Shown here one piece after another: positions 54,450-63,418 of a stretch of DNA of 64,000 nt (its first letter is position 1; each line of letters opens with the position of its first letter). Under the pieces are notes generated by a model, which did not search any database, was not told where the DNA came from, and worked only from the letters and a program-made list of their open reading frames with translations. Both the position numbers and the translations under genes were made by a program. Source of the stretch: Pseudoselenomonas ruminis. Lineage in GTDB: Bacteria > Bacillota > Negativicutes > Selenomonadales > Selenomonadaceae. Location: positions 62,001 through 126,000 of the forward strand of contig NZ_VTOY01000004.1 of the NCBI RefSeq assembly GCF_008271295.1. The letters run 5' to 3'.

Positions 54450-55082
54450 TCAAATAAAATATTCAATCGTCGCCGCCGCTGTCTTTTCTGTCTGCTTATT
54501 GAACAACAGCACCGCTTCGCGCGTATCAACTGGACCTAATGCATATAGTTCCTTTGCCTCGCGGTTAAACAACGCCTCGGGAACAATGCGATTATACGCC
54601 CCCTCATGCGACAGTGTAACTTCAACCTTCGCTTCAAACATCTGCTGGTCGTTGCCCGGCAAATACCAAGGGTCAAACATCAATACCTTGTCATCGCAAA
54701 TGCCAGTCAGCAAAACATAATGCTCCACATCATAGAACAGGCGGACAACGACTGCCCCGCCACGATACAACGCATCATTTATCAGGCTCTCCTGACTCAA
54801 TCGCACTTCACGTCCCGAAAGATAACGCGTGGCCAGCGGCAACGGCGTCGCCTTGCCAAACCCATCGAGCCAATTGGAAAGGAACCGCATGGCCATCCGG
54901 GAGGTCCCAGCCTTGCCGGGAGTCCCTCCCGGACCATAGCAGTCGAGACTGTAAAGCATGATATTGCGAATAATTTCCGCGGGAATTTCCTCCCGCGGAA
55001 ACAAATAGCTTATTGCATTCAATAGCGACGTGGGACCACAATCATAGCTGGAAATCTGATATCGTAATGGATTGCGCATCAT
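54450..55082 (-). CDS. C39-like papain-fold cysteine peptidase
   Basis: A 210-residue stand-alone peptidase-C39-like protein. The catalytic Cys is in QISSYDCGPTSLLNAISYL, the His in DVEHYVLLTGI, and the Asp in VLMFDPWYLPG. It lacks the ABC transporter parts of bacteriocin exporters and has no signal peptide, so it is presumably cytoplasmic. It is 12 bases downstream of the AGCS symporter gene (same transcript). Whether it acts on the Cys-rich peptide just downstream is speculation. Confidence 0.72.
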   Translation of the reverse strand: MMRNPLRYQISSYDCGPTSLLNAISYLFPREEIPAEIIRNIMLYSLDCYGPGGTPGKAGTSRMAMRFLSNWLDGFGKATPLPLATRYLSGREVRLSQESLINDALYRGGAVVVRLFYDVEHYVLLTGICDDKVLMFDPWYLPGNDQQMFEAKVEVTLSHEGAYNRIVPEALFNREAKELYALGPVDTREAVLLFNKQTEKTAAATIEYFI

Positions 55083-55094
55083 CGATTCTCACGC

Positions 55095-56528
55095 TCAAAT
55101 CTGTAAATCTTCTGAGTCAATCGGATAATCAACGTCTTCCCCCTGTTTCTCCCGTTCTACTACAACCTTCTGGAATTCAAAACACTCATCGGCAATATCC
55201 TTGTTGAGCCAAAGCAGGCAGATAAGGTTCGGTATCGCCATCAGGCCATTCATCGTATCTGAGAAATTCCATACAACCTCGAGCGCTGTCGTTGCGCCAA
55301 TAAAGGTGACCAGGCTGAACAAAACGCGGTAGCTCATGATAACCTTGCGATTGCTCACGAGATACTCCAATGCCTTCTCGCCATAATATTCCCAACCAAG
55401 AATCGTCGAAAAGGCAAACAACGCCAGCGCCACCGATACAATCAGCTTAGCGTATTCGCCAAACACCGAACTGAATGCCAAAATCGTAAGCTGTGCCCCC
55501 GATACCAGTTTGCCCGTTTCGGGGTCAACGGTACCCAGTGCTCCCGAAGAAGCAATGACCAATCCCGTAAGCATGCAGACAATCATCGTATCAAAGAACG
55601 TGCCCGTCATATTAACATAACCCTGGCGCGATGCATGGTCCGTCTGGGCTGCCGCTGCCGCAATCGGTGCCGAACCGAGTCCGGCCTCATTGGAGAATAC
55701 ACCACGGGCTACGCCCCAGCGCATGGAAGTGAGCATCGAGGCGACAATGCCGCCCCCGATACCGCCAGCTACCGAGTCAAAGGAAAAGGCCATGCGGAAC
55801 ATCTCCGCCACGCCTGCCGGTACTGCCGCAAAGTTTACCACTACTACGATAACCGCTACGACAAAATAAAAGGCTGCCATCGACGGAACGACCACACTCG
55901 ACACTTTGCCAATGCTGCGGATGCCGCGAAGCAGTACCGACAGCGCCAGTATTGCGACGACGCCGCCCGTCAGCCAGGACGGGATGGAAAAGCTCGTAGC
56001 AAGTGCCGCCGAAATCGAATTGGCCTGCGTCATATTGCCGATACCAAATGACGAAACAACGACAAAAAACGCAAACATAGCAGCCAGTCCCCGGCCGATA
56101 TACTTATTTTTGATGCCGTTCTTCATGGCATACATCGGACCACCGGCCATCTCGCCGACACTGTTGGTCTCCCGGTACTTGACCGCGAGCACCGACTCAC
56201 CGTATTTCGTCGACAGGCCAAACGCCGCACTGATCCACATCCAGACCAGCGCACCAGGGCCGCCTAAGACCATCGCTGTCGCCACGCCGACGATATTGCC
56301 GGTCCCAACCGTTGCCGAAAGTGCCGTCATCAACGACTGGAACGGAGAAATATCCCCTTCATGTTCTTTTTTCTGCCGGAAAATCATCCGTATGGCATAG
56401 CCAAGATTACGCCACGGCAAAAATTTCAACCGCACAGTCAAAAATACGCCCGTTCCCACCAATAATGCCAGCATGATGGGGCCCCAGACAAAATCGTTAA
56501 TATCAGCCATCAGTTTTGCAAAATCCAT
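55095..56528 (-). CDS. Sodium:alanine symporter, AGCS family
   Basis: A 477-residue membrane protein with about ten spans. Family patterns are FQSLMTALSATVGTGNIVGVATA, MWISAAFGLSTKYGE, VFSNEAGLGSAPIAAAAA and AFSTILGWEYYGEKALEYL. It takes up alanine, glycine or related amino acids with Na. The acidic cytoplasmic tail is short. The ribosome site is GGAGGG. Substrate detail is not readable. Confidence 0.93.
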   Translation of the reverse strand: MDFAKLMADINDFVWGPIMLALLVGTGVFLTVRLKFLPWRNLGYAIRMIFRQKKEHEGDISPFQSLMTALSATVGTGNIVGVATAMVLGGPGALVWMWISAAFGLSTKYGESVLAVKYRETNSVGEMAGGPMYAMKNGIKNKYIGRGLAAMFAFFVVVSSFGIGNMTQANSISAALATSFSIPSWLTGGVVAILALSVLLRGIRSIGKVSSVVVPSMAAFYFVVAVIVVVVNFAAVPAGVAEMFRMAFSFDSVAGGIGGGIVASMLTSMRWGVARGVFSNEAGLGSAPIAAAAAQTDHASRQGYVNMTGTFFDTMIVCMLTGLVIASSGALGTVDPETGKLVSGAQLTILAFSSVFGEYAKLIVSVALALFAFSTILGWEYYGEKALEYLVSNRKVIMSYRVLFSLVTFIGATTALEVVWNFSDTMNGLMAIPNLICLLWLNKDIADECFEFQKVVVEREKQGEDVDYPIDSEDLQI

Positions 56529-56578
56529 AAAACCCTCCAGCTTGTCTACACATTACCTCTATCATACAGATACAGAAA

Positions 56579-56612
56579 ACGCCCTGCAATCTCAAAAGAG
56601 ACTTCAGAGCGT
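56579..56612 (-). terminator. Terminator of the purine operon
   Basis: A long imperfect stem (56579-56593 with 56598-56612, TTTT loop) followed by TTTTC on the minus strand, downstream of purD. Confidence 0.75.
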
Positions 56613-56715
56613 CCGCCATTGACGTCTATATGATTAATTATAATAGACAGCTGTCAAGTTGTAAATAGTTATAGCAAGTATACAAAAATAGACATACCTG
56701 TTATGTACGTGATTC

Positions 56716-57990
56716 TTAAAGACGTTCCAGCGCACGATGTGCGATATCATTGCGATAGAACGCATCCTGGAACGAAATCTTCTTGACGCCAGCATAAGCC
56801 TTATCGACTGCCGTCTTGACATCGTCAGCCTTGGCAACAACACCGAGTACGCGGCCACCGGCCGTAACAACCTGACCGTCTTTTTCGGCCGTACCAGCAT
56901 GGAAGACTTCCGTGCCGGCAGCCTTGGCATCATCCAAGCCGTCAATAACAAATCCCTTCTGATAGGATTTTGGATAACCGCCCGAGGCCATGACGACACA
57001 GACAGCAGCGCCATCACTCCACTTGATATCCTGCGCAGAAAGCGTGCCATCGGCACAGGCCAGCATGATATCGACGAGGTCACTTTCCAACAGCGGCAAA
57101 ACGACCTGCGTCTCCGGGTCACCAAAGCGCGCATTGAACTCGACAACCTTCGGGCCCTCAGCCGTAATCATAAGGCCGGCATAGAGACAGCCCTTATAGA
57201 GGCGCCCTTCCTGTTCCATGGCCTTGATGGTCGGCACGAGAATCGTCTCATACGCCTTATCGACCATGGCCTTCGTCATGACCGGCGCCGGTGCATAGGT
57301 TCCCATGCCGCCCGTGTTCGGGCCTTTGTCGCCATCATAAGCGCGCTTGTGGTCCTGTGAGCTTATCATCGGGCAGATGGTCTTGCCATCGGTAAAGCAG
57401 AGCAGCGAGGCTTCCTCGCCCTCCATGAACTCCTCGATGACAACGCGGCTGCCAGCCGCACCAAATTCCTGGTCCTCCATGATATCGGCAATGGCAGCGA
57501 GGGCTTCCTCTTTCGTCATGGCAACGATAACGCCCTTGCCAGCAGCAAGGCCATCGGCCTTGATGACAATCGGTGCCCCTTCCTGCTCGATATAGGCGCG
57601 GGCCGCATCGGCATCCGTGAACACCTCATATTTTGCCGTCGGGATATTATACTTCTTCATCAGCCCCTTAGAAAAAGCCTTCGAACCTTCAATCTCTGCG
57701 GCAAGTTTCGTCGGACCAAACGCCTTGATGCCAACGTCATTTAACGCATCGACAAGGCCATTGGTCAGCGGAACTTCCGGGCCGACAACAGCCAGGTCAA
57801 TCTGCTTTTCTTTGGCAAATGCTGCGACCGCATCATTATCGGTGATGGAAATGCCACCGACGCACTCGGCTACCTCAGCCATGCCCGGATTGCCCGGAAT
57901 CGCATAGAGTTTCGTGGCTTTCGGCGACTGCGAAAGTTTCCAGGCCAGCGTATGCTCGCGGCCACCCGAACCAATAACAAGAATATTCAT
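56716..57990 (-). CDS. purD: Phosphoribosylamine-glycine ligase (GAR synthetase)
   Basis: A 424-residue ATP-grasp ligase, step 2 of purine synthesis. It starts MNILVIGSGGREHTLAWKL, has GPEVPLTNGLVDAL, IKADGLAAGKGVIVA, NTGGMGTYAPAPV and EFNARFGDPETQVVLPLL. It is the last gene of the pur operon, 12 bases after purH, with a GAGGGG ribosome site. Length is normal. Confidence 0.97.
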   Translation of the reverse strand: MNILVIGSGGREHTLAWKLSQSPKATKLYAIPGNPGMAEVAECVGGISITDNDAVAAFAKEKQIDLAVVGPEVPLTNGLVDALNDVGIKAFGPTKLAAEIEGSKAFSKGLMKKYNIPTAKYEVFTDADAARAYIEQEGAPIVIKADGLAAGKGVIVAMTKEEALAAIADIMEDQEFGAAGSRVVIEEFMEGEEASLLCFTDGKTICPMISSQDHKRAYDGDKGPNTGGMGTYAPAPVMTKAMVDKAYETILVPTIKAMEQEGRLYKGCLYAGLMITAEGPKVVEFNARFGDPETQVVLPLLESDLVDIMLACADGTLSAQDIKWSDGAAVCVVMASGGYPKSYQKGFVIDGLDDAKAAGTEVFHAGTAEKDGQVVTAGGRVLGVVAKADDVKTAVDKAYAGVKKISFQDAFYRNDIAHRALERL

Positions 57991-58002
57991 CGTATACCCC
58001 TC

Positions 58003-58596
58003 TTATTTCTTGAGCTGCTCAGCCAGATAGTCCTTGATCATCGCGTCATAAGCTGCCGTGTGAGCAAAGGCTTCCTGCGAAAGCTCCATGCGCGTGCGGT
58101 CATCGACGCAGCCATTTTCTTTTACCTGCTTGGCAATCTCTGCATAGCGGGCAGGATTCGTCACAATCGTGACGAACTTAAAGTTCTTAGCCGCCGCACG
58201 AACCATAGCCGGACCGCCGATATCGATGTTCTCGATTGCCTCTGCCAGCGTAACATCCGGTTTTGCAATCGTCTCTTTGAACGGATAGAGATTGACCGCT
58301 ACGAGGTCAATGCCCGTAATCTTATGCTCCTTCATCTGCTTGACGTGCTCTTCGTTGTCACGTACCGCCAGAATGCCGCCGTGGATATACGGATTCAGCG
58401 TCTTTACGCGGCCATCCATGATTTCCGGAAAGCCCGTGACATCGCTGACATAGGTGACAGGAATGCCAGCCTCTTTGATGGCTTTCATCGTGCCGCCCGT
58501 CGACACGATTTCGACACCAGCCTCATGGAGCTGGCGGGCAAACTCTACAACACCGTCTTTATTCGATACGCTGATAAGTGCGCGTTTGATCTGCAT
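58003..58596 (-). CDS. purH: IMP cyclohydrolase, PurH N-terminal domain only
   Basis: A 197-residue protein that is only the MGS-like IMP cyclohydrolase half of Pur[60 protein letters not shown] and [18 protein letters not shown]. The AICAR formyltransferase half (about 300 residues) is missing, and the next gene, purD, starts 12 bases on, so no frameshifted remainder exists here. A separate AICAR formyltransferase gene elsewhere is expected. The stop is clean. Confidence 0.93.
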   Translation of the reverse strand: MQIKRALISVSNKDGVVEFARQLHEAGVEIVSTGGTMKAIKEAGIPVTYVSDVTGFPEIMDGRVKTLNPYIHGGILAVRDNEEHVKQMKEHKITGIDLVAVNLYPFKETIAKPDVTLAEAIENIDIGGPAMVRAAAKNFKFVTIVTNPARYAEIAKQVKENGCVDDRTRMELSQEAFAHTAAYDAMIKDYLAEQLKK

Positions 58597-58622
58597 TGAT
58601 ATATTCTCCTCTATCTAAAAAC

Positions 58623-59240
58623 TCAATCCAAAATCCGTACATGACGTCCGTCTACCTGCAGCCGCCCCTCACAATAAAGCTGGATGGCCTGCGGATAGAT
58701 GATATGCTCCTGCTCGAGTACGCGGGCCCCCAACGTCTCCTCGGTATCCCCGTCGAGCACAGGCACTGCCGCCTGCAGGATAATCGGGCCGCTGTCGGTT
58801 CCCTCATCGACAAAGTGCACGGTGCAGCCGCTGACCTTGACGCCATAGGCAAGCACATCGCGGTGCGCATGGGCGCCAGGAAAGCTCGGCAAAAGCGCCG
58901 GATGGATATTCATGATGCGGCCAGCAAAATGACGTACAAATACCGGCGTCAGAATGCGCATAAAGCCCGCCAGCACCACCAGCGTAACGCCAGCATCTTC
59001 CAGCTCCTCAATCAACGCCTCTTCGAACGGCTCACGGTCCTCATACTGCTTGCGGTTGACACAGACTGCTTTGATGCCAGCTCTTTCGGCCCGCTGCAAG
59101 GCAAATGCCTCCGGCTTATCGGTAAGCACGACGGCGATTTCGGCATCGACTTCCTCGCGGCCGATTGCATCGATGATGGACTGCAAATCCGTACCACGTC
59201 CTGAGCACAGGACACCTAATTTCTGCTTAGCCTCAGTCAT
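58623..59240 (-). CDS. purN: Phosphoribosylglycinamide formyltransferase 1
   Basis: A 205-residue folate-dependent GAR transformylase. It has [12 protein letters not shown], the catalytic Asn-His-Asp set in [25 protein letters not shown] and [18 protein letters not shown]. It overlaps the purM end by 8 bases and precedes purH by 26 bases. Confidence 0.96.
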   Translation of the reverse strand: MTEAKQKLGVLCSGRGTDLQSIIDAIGREEVDAEIAVVLTDKPEAFALQRAERAGIKAVCVNRKQYEDREPFEEALIEELEDAGVTLVVLAGFMRILTPVFVRHFAGRIMNIHPALLPSFPGAHAHRDVLAYGVKVSGCTVHFVDEGTDSGPIILQAAVPVLDGDTEETLGARVLEQEHIIYPQAIQLYCEGRLQVDGRHVRILD

Positions 59241-60285
59241 GGAACACGCCGCCTTTGATCGTCACATCATGATTGCCCTTTACGACGCGGCCGATTTCAT
59301 AAACCGTTTCCTTGGCATCAACAAGATGCGCCTTGATTTTTTCAGCCTCATCAGCACTGGCGATGATGATCATGCCAATGCCCATGTTGAACGTGCGGTA
59401 CATCTCTTTCCAGTCAACATTGCCCCACTGCTGCAGGAGTTTGAAGATAGCTGGCATCTGCCATACCGAGCTGTCGATTTCGACGGCCATATCATCCGGC
59501 AGTGCGCGCGGGATATTCTCGTAAAAACCGCCGCCCGTGATATGGACCATGCCGTGGATATCGAAGTTCTCGATAAGCGGCAGGCAGGCTTTCGGATAAA
59601 GGCGCGTCGGCGTCAACAGCTCTTCGCCAATCGTCTTGCCGAGCTCATCGATGTACTCATCGCCCTTGAATCCCTTGAGGTCAAAGCAAATTTTGCGCAC
59701 GAGCGAATAGCCGTTGGAATGGACACCCGAAGACGGCAGTCCAAGAACGACATCGCCCTCCTTGACTTTCTCACTCGTGATGAGCTTCGATTTCTCGACA
59801 ACGCCGACCGCAAAACCAGCGATATCGTACTCGCCGACTGGATAAAAACCGGACATCTCGGCCGTCTCGCCGCCAATCAGCGCACAGCCAGATTCCTTGC
59901 AGGCACCCGCTACGCCTTTTACGACGTCCGCAACCTGCTCGGGGTCAAGTTTGCCAACAGCGAGGTAATCGAGGAAAAAGAGAGGCTCAGCGCCCTGCAC
60001 GAGGATGTCGTTGACGCACATGGCCACGGCATCCTGACCGACCGTATCATGCTTATCGAGCATAAAGGCCAGACGCAGTTTCGTGCCGACACCATCGGTG
60101 CCCGAGACGAGTACCGGCTCTTTGTATTTGCCAGCCGTCAGGGCAAACAGGCCGCCAAAGCCGCCAAGGTCGCCGAGGACCTCCGGACGGTACGTAGCTT
60201 TTACGCTGTCCTTTATGAGCTGGACGGATTTGTTGCCTGCGTCGATATCAACACCGGAATCTTTATAAGTAAGTTGTTCTGCCAT
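59233..60285 (-). CDS. purM: Phosphoribosylformylglycinamidine cyclo-ligase (AIR synthetase)
   Basis: A 350-residue PurM of the normal family length. It starts [13 protein letters not shown], has [29 protein letters not shown] and [19 protein letters not shown]. It closes the imidazole ring of AIR using ATP. It is 12 bases after purF, with AGAGGAT. Confidence 0.97.
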   Translation of the reverse strand: MAEQLTYKDSGVDIDAGNKSVQLIKDSVKATYRPEVLGDLGGFGGLFALTAGKYKEPVLVSGTDGVGTKLRLAFMLDKHDTVGQDAVAMCVNDILVQGAEPLFFLDYLAVGKLDPEQVADVVKGVAGACKESGCALIGGETAEMSGFYPVGEYDIAGFAVGVVEKSKLITSEKVKEGDVVLGLPSSGVHSNGYSLVRKICFDLKGFKGDEYIDELGKTIGEELLTPTRLYPKACLPLIENFDIHGMVHITGGGFYENIPRALPDDMAVEIDSSVWQMPAIFKLLQQWGNVDWKEMYRTFNMGIGMIIIASADEAEKIKAHLVDAKETVYEIGRVVKGNHDVTIKGGVFHD

Positions 60286-60297
60286 TTCTATCCTCTC

Positions 60298-61737
60298 TTA
60301 ACACTTGCGCTGTTCAAATACATATTTGCTGTCGCCAGCCGGCTTCTCGCCATCCTCAATCGGATAAGCACTGTTAAAGCAAGCATAACACATAGCCTCA
60401 GGGTCTACGGCCGAGACCGACTGCTTGAGTCCTTCGATGCTCAGGAAGTGCAGCGTATCGGCACCGATATACTCGCGGATTTCCTCGACGCTCTTGGTCG
60501 CCGCGATAAGCTCCTTGCGCACCGACGTATCGATGCCATAGTAGCACGGATAGCCAATCGGCGGGCTGCTGATAAGCATGTGGACTTCCTTAGCACCGGC
60601 ATTGCGGAGCATCTTGACGATCTTACCGCTCGTCGTGCCGCGGACGATGGAATCATCGACCATGATGACGCGCTTGCCCTCAACTACCGAGCGGATAGCA
60701 TTGAGCTTGAGCTTTACCGCCGTATCGCGCTTCTTCTGCGTCGGCTGGATAAACGTGCGGCCGATATAGCGGTTCTTGATAAGGCCTTCGACAAACGGAA
60801 TGCCCGACTCAAAGGCCACGCCCGTAGCGGCCGTCGTGCCCGAGTCCGGAACCGAAATGACGATGTCGCCCTGGCAGCCCGACTCGCGCGCCAGCATACG
60901 GCCCATCATGAAACGCGCATCGTGGACGCTCTGCCCATCGATGACCGAATCCGGACGCGCAAAGTAGATGTACTCGAAAATGCAGGATGCCTTCGGCTCC
61001 TCCGTCGCAAACGGATACGACTTGATGCCGTCTTCATCGATGACGACCATCTCGCCCGGCAGTACATCGCGGATAAATTCAGCCCCGACGACATCGAGAC
61101 CGCAGGTCTCCGAGGATATGATATAGCTGCCTTCCTCCGTCTTGCCAATGCACAGCGGACGGAATCCCTGCGGATCGCGGGCACCGATGAGCTTGCTCTC
61201 GGTCATAATCGTCAGGCAGTACGCGCCCTTGATTTTCTTTAGGCTCTCGATGACCTTGTCTTCAATCGTCTCCTGACGCGAACGCGCAATGAGGTTGACA
61301 AAGACCTCCGAGTCAATCGACGTCTGGAAAATCGTGCCCTGCTGCTCGAGGTCATGACGGATCTCGGCGGCATTCGTGAGATTGCCGTTATGCGCCAGCG
61401 CAATCTTGCCGCCCGCGTAGTTGACCATCAGCGGCTGCGTATTGGCGAGCAGGCTCGAGCCCGTCGTCGAATAGCGAACGTGGCCAATGGCAATGCACTG
61501 ATTCTCCATATGCGGGACCTGATGACGGAATACCTCATTGACGAGGCCCATGCCGCGCGTGACATCCATCCAAGCGCCATCGGTGATGGCAATGCCTGCG
61601 CTTTCCTGCCCACGGTGCTGCAAAGCATAAAGGCCCAGGTAAGTCATGCCCGATACATCTTCCGTATGGGAATAGACGCCGTAGACGCCGCATTCCTCTT
61701 TCCATTTCGGTTCTAAGTTATAGCCATTTTCATACAT
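60298..61737 (-). CDS. purF: Amidophosphoribosyltransferase
   Basis: A 479-residue first committed enzyme of purine synthesis. A 15-residue propeptide (MYENGYNLEPKWKEE) precedes the glutaminase Cys of CGVYGVYS. The PRPP loop is VIMVDDSIVRGTTSG. CYACFNSAYP and ASCIFEYIYFARPDS hold ligands of the 4Fe-4S cluster found in the Bacillus-type enzyme, so it should be oxygen-sensitive. It follows purE by 87 bases, in which nothing else is seen. Confidence 0.97.
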   Translation of the reverse strand: MYENGYNLEPKWKEECGVYGVYSHTEDVSGMTYLGLYALQHRGQESAGIAITDGAWMDVTRGMGLVNEVFRHQVPHMENQCIAIGHVRYSTTGSSLLANTQPLMVNYAGGKIALAHNGNLTNAAEIRHDLEQQGTIFQTSIDSEVFVNLIARSRQETIEDKVIESLKKIKGAYCLTIMTESKLIGARDPQGFRPLCIGKTEEGSYIISSETCGLDVVGAEFIRDVLPGEMVVIDEDGIKSYPFATEEPKASCIFEYIYFARPDSVIDGQSVHDARFMMGRMLARESGCQGDIVISVPDSGTTAATGVAFESGIPFVEGLIKNRYIGRTFIQPTQKKRDTAVKLKLNAIRSVVEGKRVIMVDDSIVRGTTSGKIVKMLRNAGAKEVHMLISSPPIGYPCYYGIDTSVRKELIAATKSVEEIREYIGADTLHFLSIEGLKQSVSAVDPEAMCYACFNSAYPIEDGEKPAGDSKYVFEQRKC

Positions 61738-61824
61738 GGTTATTTTGTTCTCTCTTTTCCTTTTTATAAATACACGCTTGCTTTAATTTTAGGTTCAAAA
61801 AAACAGTCCGATTGCGCGCGCAGC

Positions 61825-62310
61825 TTAAAGCTGGGCAGCAACACGGGCTGCTTTCTTTTCCACTTCCTGAATCATTTTCGTGCGGTAATCCGCAAGTTTC
61901 TGTGCAAGTTCCTTATCCGAGACGGCAAAGATTTCCACAGCAAAAATCGCTGCATTCTTGGCACCATTGACAGCCATCGTCGCTACCGGAATGCCAGACG
62001 GCATCTGAACCGTGCTCAAGAGCGCATCCATGCCGTTGAGCGGCGTCGCGTTAATGGGCACACCAATAACCGGCAGCGTCGTATAGCTTGCCACCACACC
62101 TGCCAGATGCGCAGCAGCCCCTGCTGCCACGATGAACGCACCAATCCCTTTTTCGGGCGCACTGGTAACTACCTCACGGACTTTTGCCGGCGTGCGGTGC
62201 GCCGATGCCACCACCACTTCGGCCTCAATGCCAAAGGATTTCAAAATCTCCACGGCTGGCTTTAAAATCGGCCAATCCGAATCGCTGCCCATCATTACTG
62301 CAACTTTCAT
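61825..62310 (-). CDS. purE: N5-CAIR mutase (class I PurE)
   Basis: A 161-residue PurE. It begins KVAVMMGSDSDWPILKPA and has VASAHRTPAKV, AAHLAGVVASYTTLPVIGVP and GMDALLSTVQMPSGIPVATMAV. No purK is in this operon. The ATG at 62310 is preferred over the GTG one codon before, with GGAGAG at nine bases. A short hairpin (62346-62363, CGGACCT / AGGTCCG) lies between it and purC. Confidence 0.95.
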   Translation of the reverse strand: MKVAVMMGSDSDWPILKPAVEILKSFGIEAEVVVASAHRTPAKVREVVTSAPEKGIGAFIVAAGAAAHLAGVVASYTTLPVIGVPINATPLNGMDALLSTVQMPSGIPVATMAVNGAKNAAIFAVEIFAVSDKELAQKLADYRTKMIQEVEKKAARVAAQL

Positions 62311-62383
62311 CACTTATGCTCTCCTTTCTCCTTGACTAAGAAATACGGACCTGTTAAGGTCCGCACTTCCTTGAACCAAACCA

Positions 62384-63256
62384 TTATGCAAAATCTTTGC
62401 CCGTAAGCTTCTTAAAGGCTTCCTTGTATTTCGCAATCGTCTTATCAATGATTTCCTGTGGCAGCTCATAATCGCTGTCCGGATTTTCTTTGAGCCAATC
62501 GCGGACAAACTGCTTGTCATACGACGGCTGGCTCTGACCCTCTTTGTAGCCATCGAGCGGCCAGAAACGGGAGCTGTCCGGCGTCAGCACTTCATCACCC
62601 AATACGATATTGCCCTCTTCGTCAAGGCCAAATTCGAACTTGGTGTCGGCAATGATGATGCCGCGCGAAAGAGCATACTCAGCGCATTTCTTATAAATCG
62701 CAATCGTATAATCGCGTACTTTTTCGACATATTCGCGGCCATGTCCCGGGAAAGCCTTCTCCAGAACTTCCGCACCCTTTTCGAGGGAGACATTTTCATC
62801 GTGGTCACCGAGCTCTGCTTTCGTGCTCGGCGTGAAGATCGGCTCCGGCAGTTTCTGGGACTCAACGAGACCCTCCGGCAGTTTGATGCCGCAAACCGTG
62901 CCATTTTCCTTGTAGCTTTCCCAGCCACTGCCCGTGATGTAACCGCGAACAATGCACTCCATCGGGATCATCGTAAGCTTTTTGCATTTCATGCTGTTGC
63001 CAACGAAACCTTCCTGCTGGAAAAACTCCGGCATTTCCTTGTTGTCGACCGAAATCATGTGATTCGGCAGAATGTCTTTCGTAAAGTCGAACCAGAACCG
63101 GGACATCTGCGTTAAAATAGCGCCTTTATCCGTAATCTTGTTCTTCAAGATATGGTCAAAGGCGGAGATGCGGTCCGTAGCGACCATGATGATGCTGTCC
63201 TCTGCATCATAGACTTCACGAACCTTACCGGATTTAAATGGTTTGTACTCTTTCAT
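62384..63256 (-). CDS. purC: SAICAR synthetase
   Basis: A 290-residue PurC. It starts KPFKSGKVREVYD, has MVATDRISAFDHIL, ECIVRGYITGSGW, LPEPIFTPSTKAE and LVDTKFEFG-type IIADTKFEFGLDEEG. It joins aspartate to CAIR. It is the first gene of the pur operon, with a strong promoter and a dyad upstream. The ribosome site GGGAGA is 12 bases away. Confidence 0.96.
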   Translation of the reverse strand: MKEYKPFKSGKVREVYDAEDSIIMVATDRISAFDHILKNKITDKGAILTQMSRFWFDFTKDILPNHMISVDNKEMPEFFQQEGFVGNSMKCKKLTMIPMECIVRGYITGSGWESYKENGTVCGIKLPEGLVESQKLPEPIFTPSTKAELGDHDENVSLEKGAEVLEKAFPGHGREYVEKVRDYTIAIYKKCAEYALSRGIIIADTKFEFGLDEEGNIVLGDEVLTPDSSRFWPLDGYKEGQSQPSYDKQFVRDWLKENPDSDYELPQEIIDKTIAKYKEAFKKLTGKDFA

Positions 63257-63307
63257 GGATTATATCGTCTCCCACTGAAATAATAGATGAAAACTCCTAC
63301 AAAAAAT

Positions 63308-63336
63308 ATCATAACGGCATTTTTTCCTTCTGTCAA
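63308..63336 (-). promoter_or_regulatory. Promoter of the purine operon
   Basis: A perfect -35 TTGACA (63331-63336), 17 bases, TATGAT (63308-63313), about 50 bases before purC. No purine riboswitch is recognisable in the leader. Confidence 0.85.
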
Positions 63337-63342
63337 TAATTC

Positions 63343-63356
63343 AGGACATGTGTCCT
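63343..63356 (-). promoter_or_regulatory. Dyad upstream of the purine promoter
   Basis: AGGACATGTGTCCT is a near-perfect 14-bp dyad whose inner edge is 6 bases upstream of the -35 box. It does not resemble the PurR box of Bacillus. It could bind an unknown regulator. Confidence 0.45.
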
Positions 63357-63370
63357 TGAAATTTTGTTAC

Positions 63371-63404
63371 AAAAAAGCCTTCTTTCGCTGGGGAAAGAAG
63401 GCTT
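63371..63404 (-). terminator. Terminator of the dehydratase activase-related gene
   Basis: A 12-bp perfect stem (AAGCCTTCTTTC / GAAAGAAGGCTT) followed by six T residues on the minus strand, 14 bases after the stop. Confidence 0.93.
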
Positions 63405-63418
63405 TAAACCAGACAGTA

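Noticed and set aside
58954-61242. A 762-codon open frame on the plus strand.
   Set aside because: It lies opposite purN, purM and purF, which are unmistakable; it crosses gene borders and has no motifs.
63257-63370. Purine riboswitch in the purC leader.
   Set aside because: The conserved loop sequences of the purine aptamer are not present.
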